From Saprospiraceae bacterium (GTDB taxonomy: Bacteria > Bacteroidota > Bacteroidia > Chitinophagales > Saprospiraceae), in NCBI GenBank assembly GCA_019634045.1, contig JAHQWA010000005.1, forward strand, positions 1 through 57,280: DNA of 57,280 bases, given 5' to 3'. Of this stretch, positions 16,882-24,837 are shown piece by piece (the stretch's first letter is position 1; each line of letters begins with the position of its first letter). A model generated the notes under the pieces. It was not told the DNA's origin. It saw only the letters and a list, made by a program, of their open reading frames with translations, and ran no database searches. The position numbers and the translations under genes were made by a program.

Positions 16882-18531
16882 TTAACCAACCAATGCCCCG
16901 GATAATTCCCGGTTCACGTAGTACATGTCGATTTGGCCTTTATTTTTGGCTTCGACCTTTCCTCTGTATTCGCACTCAAATTTGTAGCGAACCAAATTAT
17001 AAGTCGTTTCAGAAATATTTACGCGGCCTGGGTCGCTATTAGACTCTACTCGAGAAGCGGTATTTACGGTATCTCCCCAAATGTCGTAGGCAAATTTCTT
17101 CACGCCCACAACGCCAGCTACTGCTGGTCCGGTATGAATTCCGATACGCGCTTCGAAGTACGGTTTCCCAATGCGCATCCGCTCCTGCTTTTGCTCTTCT
17201 AGGAATAGTTGCATTTCCAAGGCAGCTTTGACAATGCTATTGGGCATCACTTTTCTATCTGCTAGACCACTGGCACACATATAGGCATCTCCAATGGTTT
17301 TGATCTTTTCAATATCAGCATATTGGCCAATGATGAAATCAAAGGCTTTAAAGCATTTATCTAGTTCTTCTACCAGTTCTTCCGGACTTAGTAATTCAGA
17401 GATTCTGGTGAAGTTCTTGAAGTCGGTGAATAGGACTGTCACTTGGTCAAAGCGGCGTGCTCGCGCTTTTCCACTCTCCTTTAATTCCTCTGCAATAGGT
17501 TGCGGTAGAATGTTGAGTAGCAATTCGTCTGAACGCTGTCGCTCCTCTTCGATGATCTTGTTTTTCTCCTCTAGCGAGACATTCGCACGACGCTTAGCTC
17601 GATAGCGACTGTAGAACAGTAAGGCCAGGAGAAATACACCGCCAGCCGTGGCAATCGATAGATTTCTGAGGTTTTCACTTTCCTTAGCGATAAGTTTGGC
17701 CTGCATCAAGTCATTCTCCAACTCTTTCTTGGCTAGCTCTTCTTTGGCCGCTTCTTCACTCAGTTTATCGATTTCAGCGGCCCGTTTTTCGGCTGTTCTT
17801 TCCGCTTTCTCTTTTTCTTTAGCTATATCGACTAGTTCTTTTTCCTTTTCAGTGATCTGGCTTTCCCGCTCCTGGTTTACTTTCAACAGTTGTCGCTGCT
17901 TCGCCGCCAATTGCGAATTGTCGGCATCCACTTGTTCCATTTCCATGCGCAGGTTACGGATATCGAACTCCAGCTTATCTTTCTGCTTTTGCAGATCTGT
18001 CCTGGATCGCTCCAAAGCCTTCTTTTGCATTTCAAATTTCCTTTCTAAGTCCCCCATACTGGTACCGGACTGGCTGAAATAAGAAAAAGCTTCTTGGTTG
18101 ATCTCATAAGCTCGGCGATAATTTCGCTGCTTGGTGGCTAGTTTACTTCTTTTGTCCACACTTTTGATAATCAAATCCGCATCACCGGCGGCTTTGGCAT
18201 ATCGGGTAGCGCTCTTCAACCAGACTTCCATATTTCGGGTATTGCGATCCCTTTCATAGATTTGGGCTAAGAGGTAGGCAGAACTAGCGGCTACATTATT
18301 ATTCTTAATTTCGGTCGACTGAGAGTGGGCGGCTTTCGCATAGGAAAGGGCCTTGTCTGTATCCCTACGGAGGTAGGCTTCACCCAACTGGAAATTGAGA
18401 TACATTTTATCTTTAGTACTAGTCGCCTCTTTGAGTTGTTTCTCAAGATCAGGGATATCTTGGGCCCATACTGTCGATCCTAAGAGCACAAAGGCAAATA
18501 GACTAAGGAGGTATTTGATTTGCTTACGCAT
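16882..18531 (-). CDS. Class III adenylate cyclase with exported TPR/coiled-coil sensor region
   Basis: A 549-residue protein. Residues 1-23 are a signal peptide, about 25-160 a TPR-like helical region, about 165-285 a long coiled coil, 291-310 a transmembrane helix, about 315-350 a linker coiled coil, and 364-549 a class III cyclase domain. Metal-binding Asp370 (LFTDF) and Asp415 (IGDAYM), the EKIK lysine, Asp483 (DIWG) and the VNTASR Asn490/Arg494 are all present; Lys plus Asp favour ATP over GTP. The protein therefore likely makes cAMP in response to a periplasmic cue. A Crp/Fnr protein is encoded at 2977-3552, but a link is only speculative. The gene appears monocistronic. Confidence 0.92.
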   Translation of the reverse strand: MRKQIKYLLSLFAFVLLGSTVWAQDIPDLEKQLKEATSTKDKMYLNFQLGEAYLRRDTDKALSYAKAAHSQSTEIKNNNVAASSAYLLAQIYERDRNTRNMEVWLKSATRYAKAAGDADLIIKSVDKRSKLATKQRNYRRAYEINQEAFSYFSQSGTSMGDLERKFEMQKKALERSRTDLQKQKDKLEFDIRNLRMEMEQVDADNSQLAAKQRQLLKVNQERESQITEKEKELVDIAKEKEKAERTAEKRAAEIDKLSEEAAKEELAKKELENDLMQAKLIAKESENLRNLSIATAGGVFLLALLFYSRYRAKRRANVSLEEKNKIIEEERQRSDELLLNILPQPIAEELKESGKARARRFDQVTVLFTDFKNFTRISELLSPEELVEELDKCFKAFDFIIGQYADIEKIKTIGDAYMCASGLADRKVMPNSIVKAALEMQLFLEEQKQERMRIGKPYFEARIGIHTGPAVAGVVGVKKFAYDIWGDTVNTASRVESNSDPGRVNISETTYNLVRYKFECEYRGKVEAKNKGQIDMYYVNRELSGALVG

Positions 18532-18765
18532 TCCTACTATAATTCTTACTTATTCAAAAAAAAATGCTTCCCCTCTGTTTGTGTGTAAAGTTTTCTCAGA
18601 AACAGGTATTTACCAAGTAATTTGGTGCTTTTTAAAGCGAAACCGAATTGATGGTGGCTCTAAATTAAGAAGAATAGGCATGGCGATACATACAACATCG
18701 CTCTTATTTTAACGCAAATTCTGGTAAAAGTTACATCAAAAACCAGAAACAATTGTTGCTTAGAC

Positions 18766-19488
18766 ATGAATAACACGCACATTGTGACGATCACTTTCTT
18801 CCAATTTGAAGGTATGAACCAGCGGTGGTGGGGGTTCAAGCAAATGGGCTTAGCGCCTGCTCAATTGGCAAAAGTACCTGGCTTATTGTTCTCCAAAATG
18901 CTGGGAAGCGGTGGGGGGAATGGATTTCAAATTTGGCCGAATCTGGGCGTTTATGGCCTTTTAGGCGTTTGGAGTACGGAAGACGATGCTCAGCGTTTTA
19001 TGAAAACCGGATCGCTTTTTGCGGAACTTAAAGAAAGAAGCAGAGAACAATGGACGGTGTTTATGCGCACTTCGACGGCACATGGTAGTTGGGATGGGAT
19101 AAACCCTTTTAAAGGGAAAGAAGATGTGGAGGAAGAGGCGCCTATTTGTGTATTGACCAGAGCTACAATTAAAACGAAAAAACTATGGCAGTTTTGGCGT
19201 TTCGTTCCGCGCGTAAGTCGGTCCGTTGGACAACAAGCAGGAAGGCTCTTTTCGGTGGGCGTAGGAGAACTGCCACTAGTGCAACAAGCCACCTTCAGTT
19301 TGTGGAATAGTAGTCGAGAGATGAAAGCCTATGCTTATGAAAGCAAATACCATAAAGAGGTCATTCGTAGAACTAGAGAATTGGGGTGGTATAAGGAAGA
19401 ATTGTTTGCTAGGTTTACCCCTTATGCGGAGCAGGGAACCTGGCAAGGCCGAGCCTTGATTCAGGAATTAGCAAAGGCTTCCAAGTAA
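18766..19488 (+). CDS. Spheroidene monooxygenase-like (CrtA family) protein
   Basis: A 240-residue soluble protein resembling CrtA-type proteins: MNNTHIVTITFFQFEG, RWWGFKQMGLAPAQLAKVPGLLFSKMLGSGGG (in part), a FQIWPNLGVYGLLGVWS core, and LTRATIKTKKLWQFWRFVP. In phototrophs CrtA oxygenates acyclic carotenoids, and relatives with unknown substrates are common in non-phototrophs. The ferredoxin-like half with DDAQRFMKTG is similar to heme or substrate-binding mono-oxygenases. No carotenoid genes lie nearby, so the carotenoid role is doubtful here. It is followed after 102 bp by an ATP-grasp ligase on the same strand. Confidence 0.72.
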   Translation: MNNTHIVTITFFQFEGMNQRWWGFKQMGLAPAQLAKVPGLLFSKMLGSGGGNGFQIWPNLGVYGLLGVWSTEDDAQRFMKTGSLFAELKERSREQWTVFMRTSTAHGSWDGINPFKGKEDVEEEAPICVLTRATIKTKKLWQFWRFVPRVSRSVGQQAGRLFSVGVGELPLVQQATFSLWNSSREMKAYAYESKYHKEVIRRTRELGWYKEELFARFTPYAEQGTWQGRALIQELAKASK

Positions 19489-19590
19489 AAGTTTGAGTGA
19501 AGTCCAAAAATAGCAGGCCACAAATCGGATCTTTTTCGGCTTACTTCTTATTTTGCTTTTCCTGAATTTATTTTACTAAAAAGCACCGGC

Positions 19591-20805
19591 ATGGCCCAAT
19601 CCCTCACCTTTCTCTGTGTTTCTTTCTACTTCAAAGGCGGAGACTATTTGAAAGCCTGCAAAGCAGCAGGAAACCGCGTCTTTCTTCTCACCCACAAAAA
19701 GTTAGAACAGCACCCTTGGCCTAAAGAGTCGATCGATGAGATTTTCTATTTAGAAGACGACTCCAATTCTCCTACTAATTTGGAGCATATGATCGAAGGC
19801 ACTGCTTGGTTGATGCAGCAAAATAAGATTGATCGCATTGTTGCTCTTGACGACTTTGATGTAGAGAAGGCCGCTCTACTCAGAGAGACTTTTCGAATTC
19901 CCGGAATGGGCCAAACAACGGCAAGGTACTTTCGCGATAAACTCGCCATGCGGGCTAGAGCGCAAGATGCGGGCATTGCCGTGCCTCCTTTTTCATCACT
20001 TTTCACCGATGAGGATATCAATACTTTTGCAAACACGGTGGAAGCGCCATGGGTCGTAAAACCTCGATCAGAAGCTTCTGCTACAGGGATAAAGAAGGTG
20101 CATTCTGCGGAGGAGCTTTGGGCCGTCGTTCATGAATTGGGGCCTAAGCGGCATGATTATCTGGTAGAGCAATTTAAGCCTGGCGATGTTTATCATGTGG
20201 ATGCTCTTACCGTGGATGGCGAGAATATCTTTTGTCGGGTGTCTCAATATCTTAATACGCCATTTGAAGTGGCACATGGTGGGGGTGTTTTCCGCTCTCA
20301 CGTCTGCGCTTTCGGGGGAGAAGATGATCAAGCCTTGCAGGCACTAAATGTTAAGGTCATGCAGGCCTTTGGCATGCAGTATAGTGCTTCACATACGGAG
20401 TATATAAAATCCAAAGAAACGGGCGAATATTACTTCTTGGAAACTGCTTCTCGAGTTGGAGGAGCACACCTGGCCGAAATGGTTGAATACTCTTCTGGTA
20501 TCAACCTTTGGACAGAATGGGCTAGAATAGAAGATGCGATGGCCAAGGATCAACCCTATGAGTTGCCTGCCGTTCGTAATGATTATGCTGGGATTATTGT
20601 TTCGCTTTCCCGATTTGAACACCCAGATCATTCCGGATTTACAGAACCCGAGATTGTTTGGCGACTGGATAAGCCCTATCATATCGGTTTAATCCTTCAA
20701 TCTAATAATCGGGAGAGAATCTTGGAGTTATTAAATATTTATGTTGACCGCATTTTCCAGGATTTTCATGCTAGTGCCCCCGTTCCTGACAAACCATTGG
20801 ACTAA
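19591..20805 (+). CDS. ATP-grasp ligase, substrate unknown
   Basis: A 404-residue protein with the ATP-grasp order of elements: an N-terminal Rossmann-like preATP domain (1-100), DKLAMRARAQDAGIAVP (about 112-128), the ATP-binding lysine in PWVVKPRSEASATGIKKV, the YLVEQFKPGDVYHVDAL strand with the adenine-contacting Glu, and a metal site segment FLETASRVGGAHLAEM. In that segment the usual Glu-x-Asn-x-Arg reads Glu-Thr-Ala-Ser-Arg, so the Asn metal ligand is replaced. Such enzymes join a carboxylate to an amine or thiol via an acyl phosphate. Nothing in the context identifies the substrate. Confidence 0.85.
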   Translation: MAQSLTFLCVSFYFKGGDYLKACKAAGNRVFLLTHKKLEQHPWPKESIDEIFYLEDDSNSPTNLEHMIEGTAWLMQQNKIDRIVALDDFDVEKAALLRETFRIPGMGQTTARYFRDKLAMRARAQDAGIAVPPFSSLFTDEDINTFANTVEAPWVVKPRSEASATGIKKVHSAEELWAVVHELGPKRHDYLVEQFKPGDVYHVDALTVDGENIFCRVSQYLNTPFEVAHGGGVFRSHVCAFGGEDDQALQALNVKVMQAFGMQYSASHTEYIKSKETGEYYFLETASRVGGAHLAEMVEYSSGINLWTEWARIEDAMAKDQPYELPAVRNDYAGIIVSLSRFEHPDHSGFTEPEIVWRLDKPYHIGLILQSNNRERILELLNIYVDRIFQDFHASAPVPDKPLD

Positions 20806-20866
20806 ACATTCCTTCTCGAAGGATATTTAACTTGTCAAACTTTTAATTGTCCGCGGCCACAGAAGC

Positions 20867-20906
20867 AACCTTTTTATTCATTCGTGCACTTTATGAAAAA
20901 AAGGTT
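20867..20906 (+). other. Inverted repeat upstream of the ECF sigma gene
   Basis: Left arm 20867-20881 and right arm 20893-20906 pair over 14 bases with one bulged A, leaving an 11-base loop that itself contains GTGCAC. A second, shorter hairpin (20926-20941; seven pairs with one wobble, 2-base loop) follows. They sit 30-100 bp before the TTG start at 20971. They may form a regulator site or leader RNA structure; a terminator for the ATP-grasp gene is possible on either strand since the stem is A/T-rich at its outer side. Confidence 0.4.
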
Positions 20907-20970
20907 TTACTTTAGAAGGTGGGCCGTTGGACTTGTCCGACTACTGATTATCACTTTCTAATTCGAGACC

Positions 20971-21510
20971 TTGAAGAAAGGAGAAAACACACAATCGCTC
21001 ATCAAGAAATGCAAAGCGGGTGACCGGCGAGCGCAGGAAGAGCTCTATCGCCAATATAGCCCAATGTTGATGGGGGTTTGTTTACGTTATGCTTCAAATA
21101 AAGAGGAGGCAGAAGATTTTCTCCAGGAAGGCTTTGTGAAAATATATGCCAATCTCTATCAATATAAGCCCATTGGTTCTTTCAGTGGCTGGTTGAGGAG
21201 AGTGGTGATCAACGTAGCCTTACAAAAACTCCGCCGCAAGAAAACCCAGTTTGTTGACATTGAAATTGAACATCTGGCTGAATCTGTTGAAAGTACAGAA
21301 GATATTTTTAGCCAATTCGGTGCGAAGATGCTGATTCGTTTGATTCAGCAACTACCAGATGGTTACCGTACAGTTTTTAATATGTATGTGATTGAAGGCT
21401 ATTCTCATAAGGAAATAGCCGCCAAACTGGAAATTAGTGAAGCGACGTCAAAATCCCAATTATCTCGAGCTAAAGCTGCCTTGAGGAAAATGCTGGAGCA
21501 AGTAGTATGA
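20971..21510 (+). CDS. RNA polymerase ECF sigma-70 factor
   Basis: A 179-residue ECF sigma factor; the start is TTG at 20971 (KKGENTQSLIKKCKAGDRRA). Region 2 spans about residues 15-80 (EEAEDFLQEGFVKIYANLYQY) and region 4 about 115-175 (LPDGYRTVFNMYVIEGYSHKE, then SEATSKSQLSRAKAALRKML). The next gene begins one base after the stop and encodes a protein with an anti-sigma-like N-terminus, so the two form a sigma/anti-sigma pair with tight translational coupling. It is clearly related to, but different from, the sigma factor at 10671-11279. Confidence 0.93.
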   Translation: MKKGENTQSLIKKCKAGDRRAQEELYRQYSPMLMGVCLRYASNKEEAEDFLQEGFVKIYANLYQYKPIGSFSGWLRRVVINVALQKLRRKKTQFVDIEIEHLAESVESTEDIFSQFGAKMLIRLIQQLPDGYRTVFNMYVIEGYSHKEIAAKLEISEATSKSQLSRAKAALRKMLEQVV

Positions 21511-21511
21511 T

Positions 21512-22930
21512 ATGGAACGGAGAGATCAACTAGAAGAATTTGTAAAAAATCAGTTGTCCCATTACGAAGAACCACCTAGTGATGGGCTATGGAGTCGAAT
21601 AGAAGGACTCATTCCTATGCCAAAACAAGGAGCCAAACCGCCATGGTTTTGGGGGCTTCTAGCTGTAAGCTTGGTACTTGGAGGAATCGTTATTTGGCAT
21701 TTTTACAGTGTTCATCAATGGAAGGAAAAAGTAGAAGAACAAGAGATCGCGATCCAGCAACTCTGGGGTGAGTTAGAAGCCTTGCAATTGGATGTGGCCA
21801 ATCAGGATACAAGTTCACCTCAAATTATTACTAAGCAGGAGGGGCTTGTGGAGCAAGCTCAAGCAGGAGTAGAAAAAGAGCCACCTTTTTACACTAGTGC
21901 TGACAACAATAAACTTTCTTACTCCAGTCCACCCGAACAGAAAGCCACCAAGCATACAAAAATAATTAAAGCCGAATCTCTCCCCCCGCTGAATACCCAT
22001 ACACTAAACATTTCTCCTCAAGCAGAACCTCAGGCTTCTTTGCCCACTTTGGCTTGGCAGACCTTAGAGCCGATTCAAGAGAAAAAGACCCTGCCAGCAT
22101 TTCAAGATGAACCACTAAGTTTTCAGCCATTACAGATACCCTCACCCAAAGTGCACCGATGGGCGGTAGGTGCTTGGATGGAAGGAACTAACTTTCACGA
22201 TAACCCACTTAATGCCCTTTGGAAGCGTGCTGGTCGGTCCGAAGATGGGAGTGGAGATACGCCATCCTTTTATGCCAATAATCCTTCCAGTACGAAAACG
22301 GTCGGCTTCTTTCTCGATTTTGACCTCAATCGCCGCTGGTCTATCCGGACGGGGCTAGGATACAAGGATCAACGTAGGCCGCTGGGTGGCGACTTTGTGT
22401 TCGCCTACACTTTGGAAGATAGTCAGATGAATGCTTTAGGGCATTCTGCTAGCCCTTATAGCTACTATGATGAGAGTCATAATATCAGTATTCGTACTAT
22501 AATTGCTAATGAATTGTCCAACGAACCTGACGGTTTAGAACCAGGGGAGCTCTTCGAGATGGATTTTGCAGCCTATCAGCAAACTCTTTATGTAAGTTTT
22601 CCGCTATGGTTAAGCTATCGCATGGGCCGAGGGCGCTTGCAATACCATTTACGGACTGGGATGGTATGGAATGACCTAATTGGGAATAGTTCGAAAATTA
22701 GATACTTATCCTTTTCCTTTTCGCAGCTTTACTACCAGGGGCATGCGATCAATGATGGTGCCATTCAGGTGGGATACCTGGATGTTGGCCTTGGATATGG
22801 TTTGGAATATGCGCTGAGTCCCAAGTTAGGATTCTACTTTGATGGGGTAATGTATAAATCTGTCACTCCGATTTTTGATCGTCAACCTTTTTCTCTGGGA
22901 ATGGGGGGCGGACTTAGGTATCAGTTTTGA
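21512..22930 (+). CDS. Anti-sigma-like N-terminus fused to outer-membrane beta-barrel
   Basis: A 472-residue protein encoded one base after the ECF sigma gene. Residues 1-44 are charged and likely cytoplasmic (QLEEFVKNQLSHYEEPPSDG resembles anti-sigma N-termini), 45-65 form a transmembrane helix, 69-97 a coiled coil, about 98-215 a Gln/Pro/Ser/Thr-rich linker, and about 216-472 an antiparallel beta-barrel (AVGAWMEGTNFHD; LGYGLEYALSPKLGFYFDGV) ending in ...GGGLRYQF, a terminal aromatic typical of BAM substrates. The layout implies one polypeptide reaching from cytoplasm to outer membrane. The 3' end overlaps the convergent tetR by 10 bp. Confidence 0.8.
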   Translation: MERRDQLEEFVKNQLSHYEEPPSDGLWSRIEGLIPMPKQGAKPPWFWGLLAVSLVLGGIVIWHFYSVHQWKEKVEEQEIAIQQLWGELEALQLDVANQDTSSPQIITKQEGLVEQAQAGVEKEPPFYTSADNNKLSYSSPPEQKATKHTKIIKAESLPPLNTHTLNISPQAEPQASLPTLAWQTLEPIQEKKTLPAFQDEPLSFQPLQIPSPKVHRWAVGAWMEGTNFHDNPLNALWKRAGRSEDGSGDTPSFYANNPSSTKTVGFFLDFDLNRRWSIRTGLGYKDQRRPLGGDFVFAYTLEDSQMNALGHSASPYSYYDESHNISIRTIIANELSNEPDGLEPGELFEMDFAAYQQTLYVSFPLWLSYRMGRGRLQYHLRTGMVWNDLIGNSSKIRYLSFSFSQLYYQGHAINDGAIQVGYLDVGLGYGLEYALSPKLGFYFDGVMYKSVTPIFDRQPFSLGMGGGLRYQF

Positions 22931-23538
22931 TGATTTAGAACGGATTCAAAGAAACGCATAACAATTTGCTCGGCCTTTTCTTCCAGTGAAAACGAATCGG
23001 GGAACAAAAGCCATGTATTGGAGACCCCATTGTGAAAAGCTAGCATTTCCCAGGCGAGATCCGGACTATTAACGTTTTCCTTCAGACTTTTATCCTGTTT
23101 CCCTTCCTCAATCACTTCCGTTAAATGATCCAATAGCAACCGTAAACTATTCTTCTGTTGCTCAATTTGGGCATCTAACTCAGGGAGTTGTTCTGTTTTA
23201 AAAATGATGACACGTTGCAGTTCCCGAAACCCCTGGTCTTCAGCAAGGAGTAAAAAAGAGCGGATTAGATAGTGTTGCAATCGGTTCGCAGCCAGGCCGG
23301 AGCCAGATAAGATACCGTGCAGTTCGTTAAAGCTTTGGCGAGATTTTTCGTAGATCAGCTGTTCGTATAAATCGACTTTACTCTCGAAGTGCCAATATAT
23401 GGCCCCTTTGGTAACCTTGGCAGCGGCGGCAATTTTACTAAGGGAAGCACCAGAATAGCCTAACTCCCCGAATAATCGGAGAGCAATGTCTAAAATGTGA
23501 GCCCTAGTTTTTGCCGCGTCTTCCTTGGTCCGTCGCAT
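22921..23538 (-). CDS. TetR/AcrR family transcriptional regulator
   Basis: A 205-residue repressor-type protein. The N-terminal helix-turn-helix (residues about 10-55) reads RLFGELGYSGASLSKIAAAA, then KVTKGAIYWHFESKVDLYEQ, the AcrR subtype. The C-terminal ligand domain is helical, with LLLAEDQGFRELQRVIIFKT similar to AcrR/TtgR C-terminal domains. It is divergent from the coiled-coil gene at 23808 (270 bp apart), and no efflux pump is adjacent, so its target may be itself, that gene, or distant loci. Its stop codon lies inside the 3' end of the convergent barrel gene. Confidence 0.92.
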   Translation of the reverse strand: MRRTKEDAAKTRAHILDIALRLFGELGYSGASLSKIAAAAKVTKGAIYWHFESKVDLYEQLIYEKSRQSFNELHGILSGSGLAANRLQHYLIRSFLLLAEDQGFRELQRVIIFKTEQLPELDAQIEQQKNSLRLLLDHLTEVIEEGKQDKSLKENVNSPDLAWEMLAFHNGVSNTWLLFPDSFSLEEKAEQIVMRFFESVLNHQN

Positions 23539-23556
23539 ACATACTGATTGGAATGT
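23539..23556. promoter_or_regulatory. Imperfect palindrome abutting the tetR start codon
   Basis: ACATACTGATTGGAATGT begins one base upstream of the tetR ATG. Its outer four bases on each side are symmetrical and two further pairs match, similar in style to AcrR-type operators. Position suggests autorepression. The symmetry is partial, so this is a weak call. Confidence 0.3.
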
Positions 23557-23767
23557 GAAATTTAAGGCTTTTTTTCCGAAAACAGGGAATGTCCATCCGT
23601 TTTACCTTATACAACCTCCTCTTATTGATGGATTTAGATGTGATTAGGGGGGTAAAGAGGCGAGGAATAGGGCTTAGACTTGGCATCTTCCGCAGGCTTT
23701 TTTTGTTCATGAAATAGTTTTTAACATACCTTAAGCGCTGGTTTTCTCGTAAAAGAGAATAAAGCAC

Positions 23768-23775
23768 TAACTTTG
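23768..23775 (+). promoter_or_regulatory. Putative Bacteroidota -7 promoter element
   Basis: TAACTTTG fits the TAnnTTTG consensus and lies 33 bp before the coiled-coil gene at 23808. A T-rich -33-like stretch (TTTT at about 23742-23745) is 22 bp upstream. Between the two, TTCTC/GAGAA form a small inverted repeat (about 23744-23759) that could be an operator. Confidence 0.5.
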
Positions 23776-23807
23776 GTTCATCGAAATTTCAACAACACTT
23801 CCATAAC

Positions 23808-24719
23808 ATGAAAGCAAAACAAGGACTTACCATTGCGGCGGTTATACTCGGATTGTTATTGTTGCTATCCGGGTGGTGGGGCTTCCAGCAACGTAAGGAA
23901 AAAACCAACTTATTGGCACAAAACGAACAAATGAATGCCCAACTCTCCGATTTAGAAGGCTTAAAAGGAGAGCTGGAGCAAGAGATCGATAGCCTAGCTC
24001 AGGCATTTGAGGATTTAGCATCGGAGAATGAGAGCTTACAAGGGACAATTGAAGAAACCGAAGCAAGAGCAAGCAGAAATGCTTTGGCCATTCGTCAGCT
24101 AAAAAGTCAGAATGCAGCCCAGGTGAATAACTTACGGTCCGAAATACAACAACTTCTGGCAGTCAAGGCGGAACTGGAAAATAACATCAATAGCCTGCAG
24201 ATGGAAAATGATTCTCTACGAACCAGAACGGGGGAACTAGAGGAGAACCTCAGTGTGGCTAGACAGGAAAATAGCGCCTTGAATACGCTGAATGCTACGA
24301 TCCAGGATGAATTGGAAGCGCTAACGCTTGCTAACTTTAAGGCTTCGGCTTTTCAAGTAGAACTGGAAAGGAAATCTAGTAAAGTGACGTCACGATCTCG
24401 CCGCGCACGACGAATTCGCGTGACGTTTGATCTCACCAATGTGCCAGACGACTACCAAGGGACGAGACCCCTGTATTTAGTTATTACTGATGAAACCGGA
24501 ACGCCGATTAAAACCGGTAATCCCATCCAGGCATCTGCTGTGGTAAATGGCCAGAATATGGAGCTGATTGCGGTCAAATCTAAAGATGTGAATATTGAGT
24601 CTAATCAACGGCTTTCTTTTACTCATGATTTAGAAGAAAGGCTAAGAGCGGGGTATTACAGGGCCTCAGTATTTACGGATATTGGCTTATTAGGCGCGAC
24701 TAGTTTCCGTCTTCGGTAG
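23808..24719 (+). CDS. Membrane-anchored coiled-coil protein with C-terminal beta-domain
   Basis: A 303-residue protein of unknown function. Residues 6-28 form one hydrophobic helix (LTIAAVILGLLLLLSGWWGF) behind a basic N-terminus, so the rest is probably periplasmic. Residues about 33-185 are a long coiled coil dominated by Leu/Glu/Gln heptads (LENNINSLQMENDSLRTRTG). The C-terminal 110 residues, after an Arg-rich patch (SRSRRARRIRV), look like a small beta-sandwich. The gene precedes an OmpA-family lipoprotein that also begins with an anchor plus coiled coil, and the two are separated by a strong hairpin. A scaffold or spacer role between membranes is a guess. Confidence 0.8.
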   Translation: MKAKQGLTIAAVILGLLLLLSGWWGFQQRKEKTNLLAQNEQMNAQLSDLEGLKGELEQEIDSLAQAFEDLASENESLQGTIEETEARASRNALAIRQLKSQNAAQVNNLRSEIQQLLAVKAELENNINSLQMENDSLRTRTGELEENLSVARQENSALNTLNATIQDELEALTLANFKASAFQVELERKSSKVTSRSRRARRIRVTFDLTNVPDDYQGTRPLYLVITDETGTPIKTGNPIQASAVVNGQNMELIAVKSKDVNIESNQRLSFTHDLEERLRAGYYRASVFTDIGLLGATSFRLR

Positions 24720-24742
24720 TATTACTCCCCATAAGGTTATTG

Positions 24743-24793
24743 CCCTTGCTTGCGTAGATTCCCGTGCTATTAAACGGGATACGCAAGCAAGGG
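24743..24793 (+). other. Very strong intergenic hairpin
   Basis: Outer arms of 14 perfect pairs (24743-24756 with 24780-24793, CCCTTGCTTGCGTA and its complement) enclose a 3-base bulge and a second 6-pair stem (24760-24765 with 24774-24779, TCCCGT/ACGGGA) with an 8-base loop. No T-run follows on the plus strand, and none on the minus strand. It may be a terminator of a Rho-assisted or non-canonical kind, or an RNA-stabilising element that sets different levels for the genes on each side. Confidence 0.65.
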
Positions 24794-24837
24794 TAGATCA
24801 TTAATAAGCATTTTACGGCCAAAACAACAATAGTGAT

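Noticed and set aside
17648..18082. 144-codon serine-rich frame antisense to the cyclase gene
   Set aside because: It is the mirror image of the Glu/Lys/Leu-rich coiled coil of the cyclase. Such serine/phenylalanine-rich shadows are expected opposite coiled coils.
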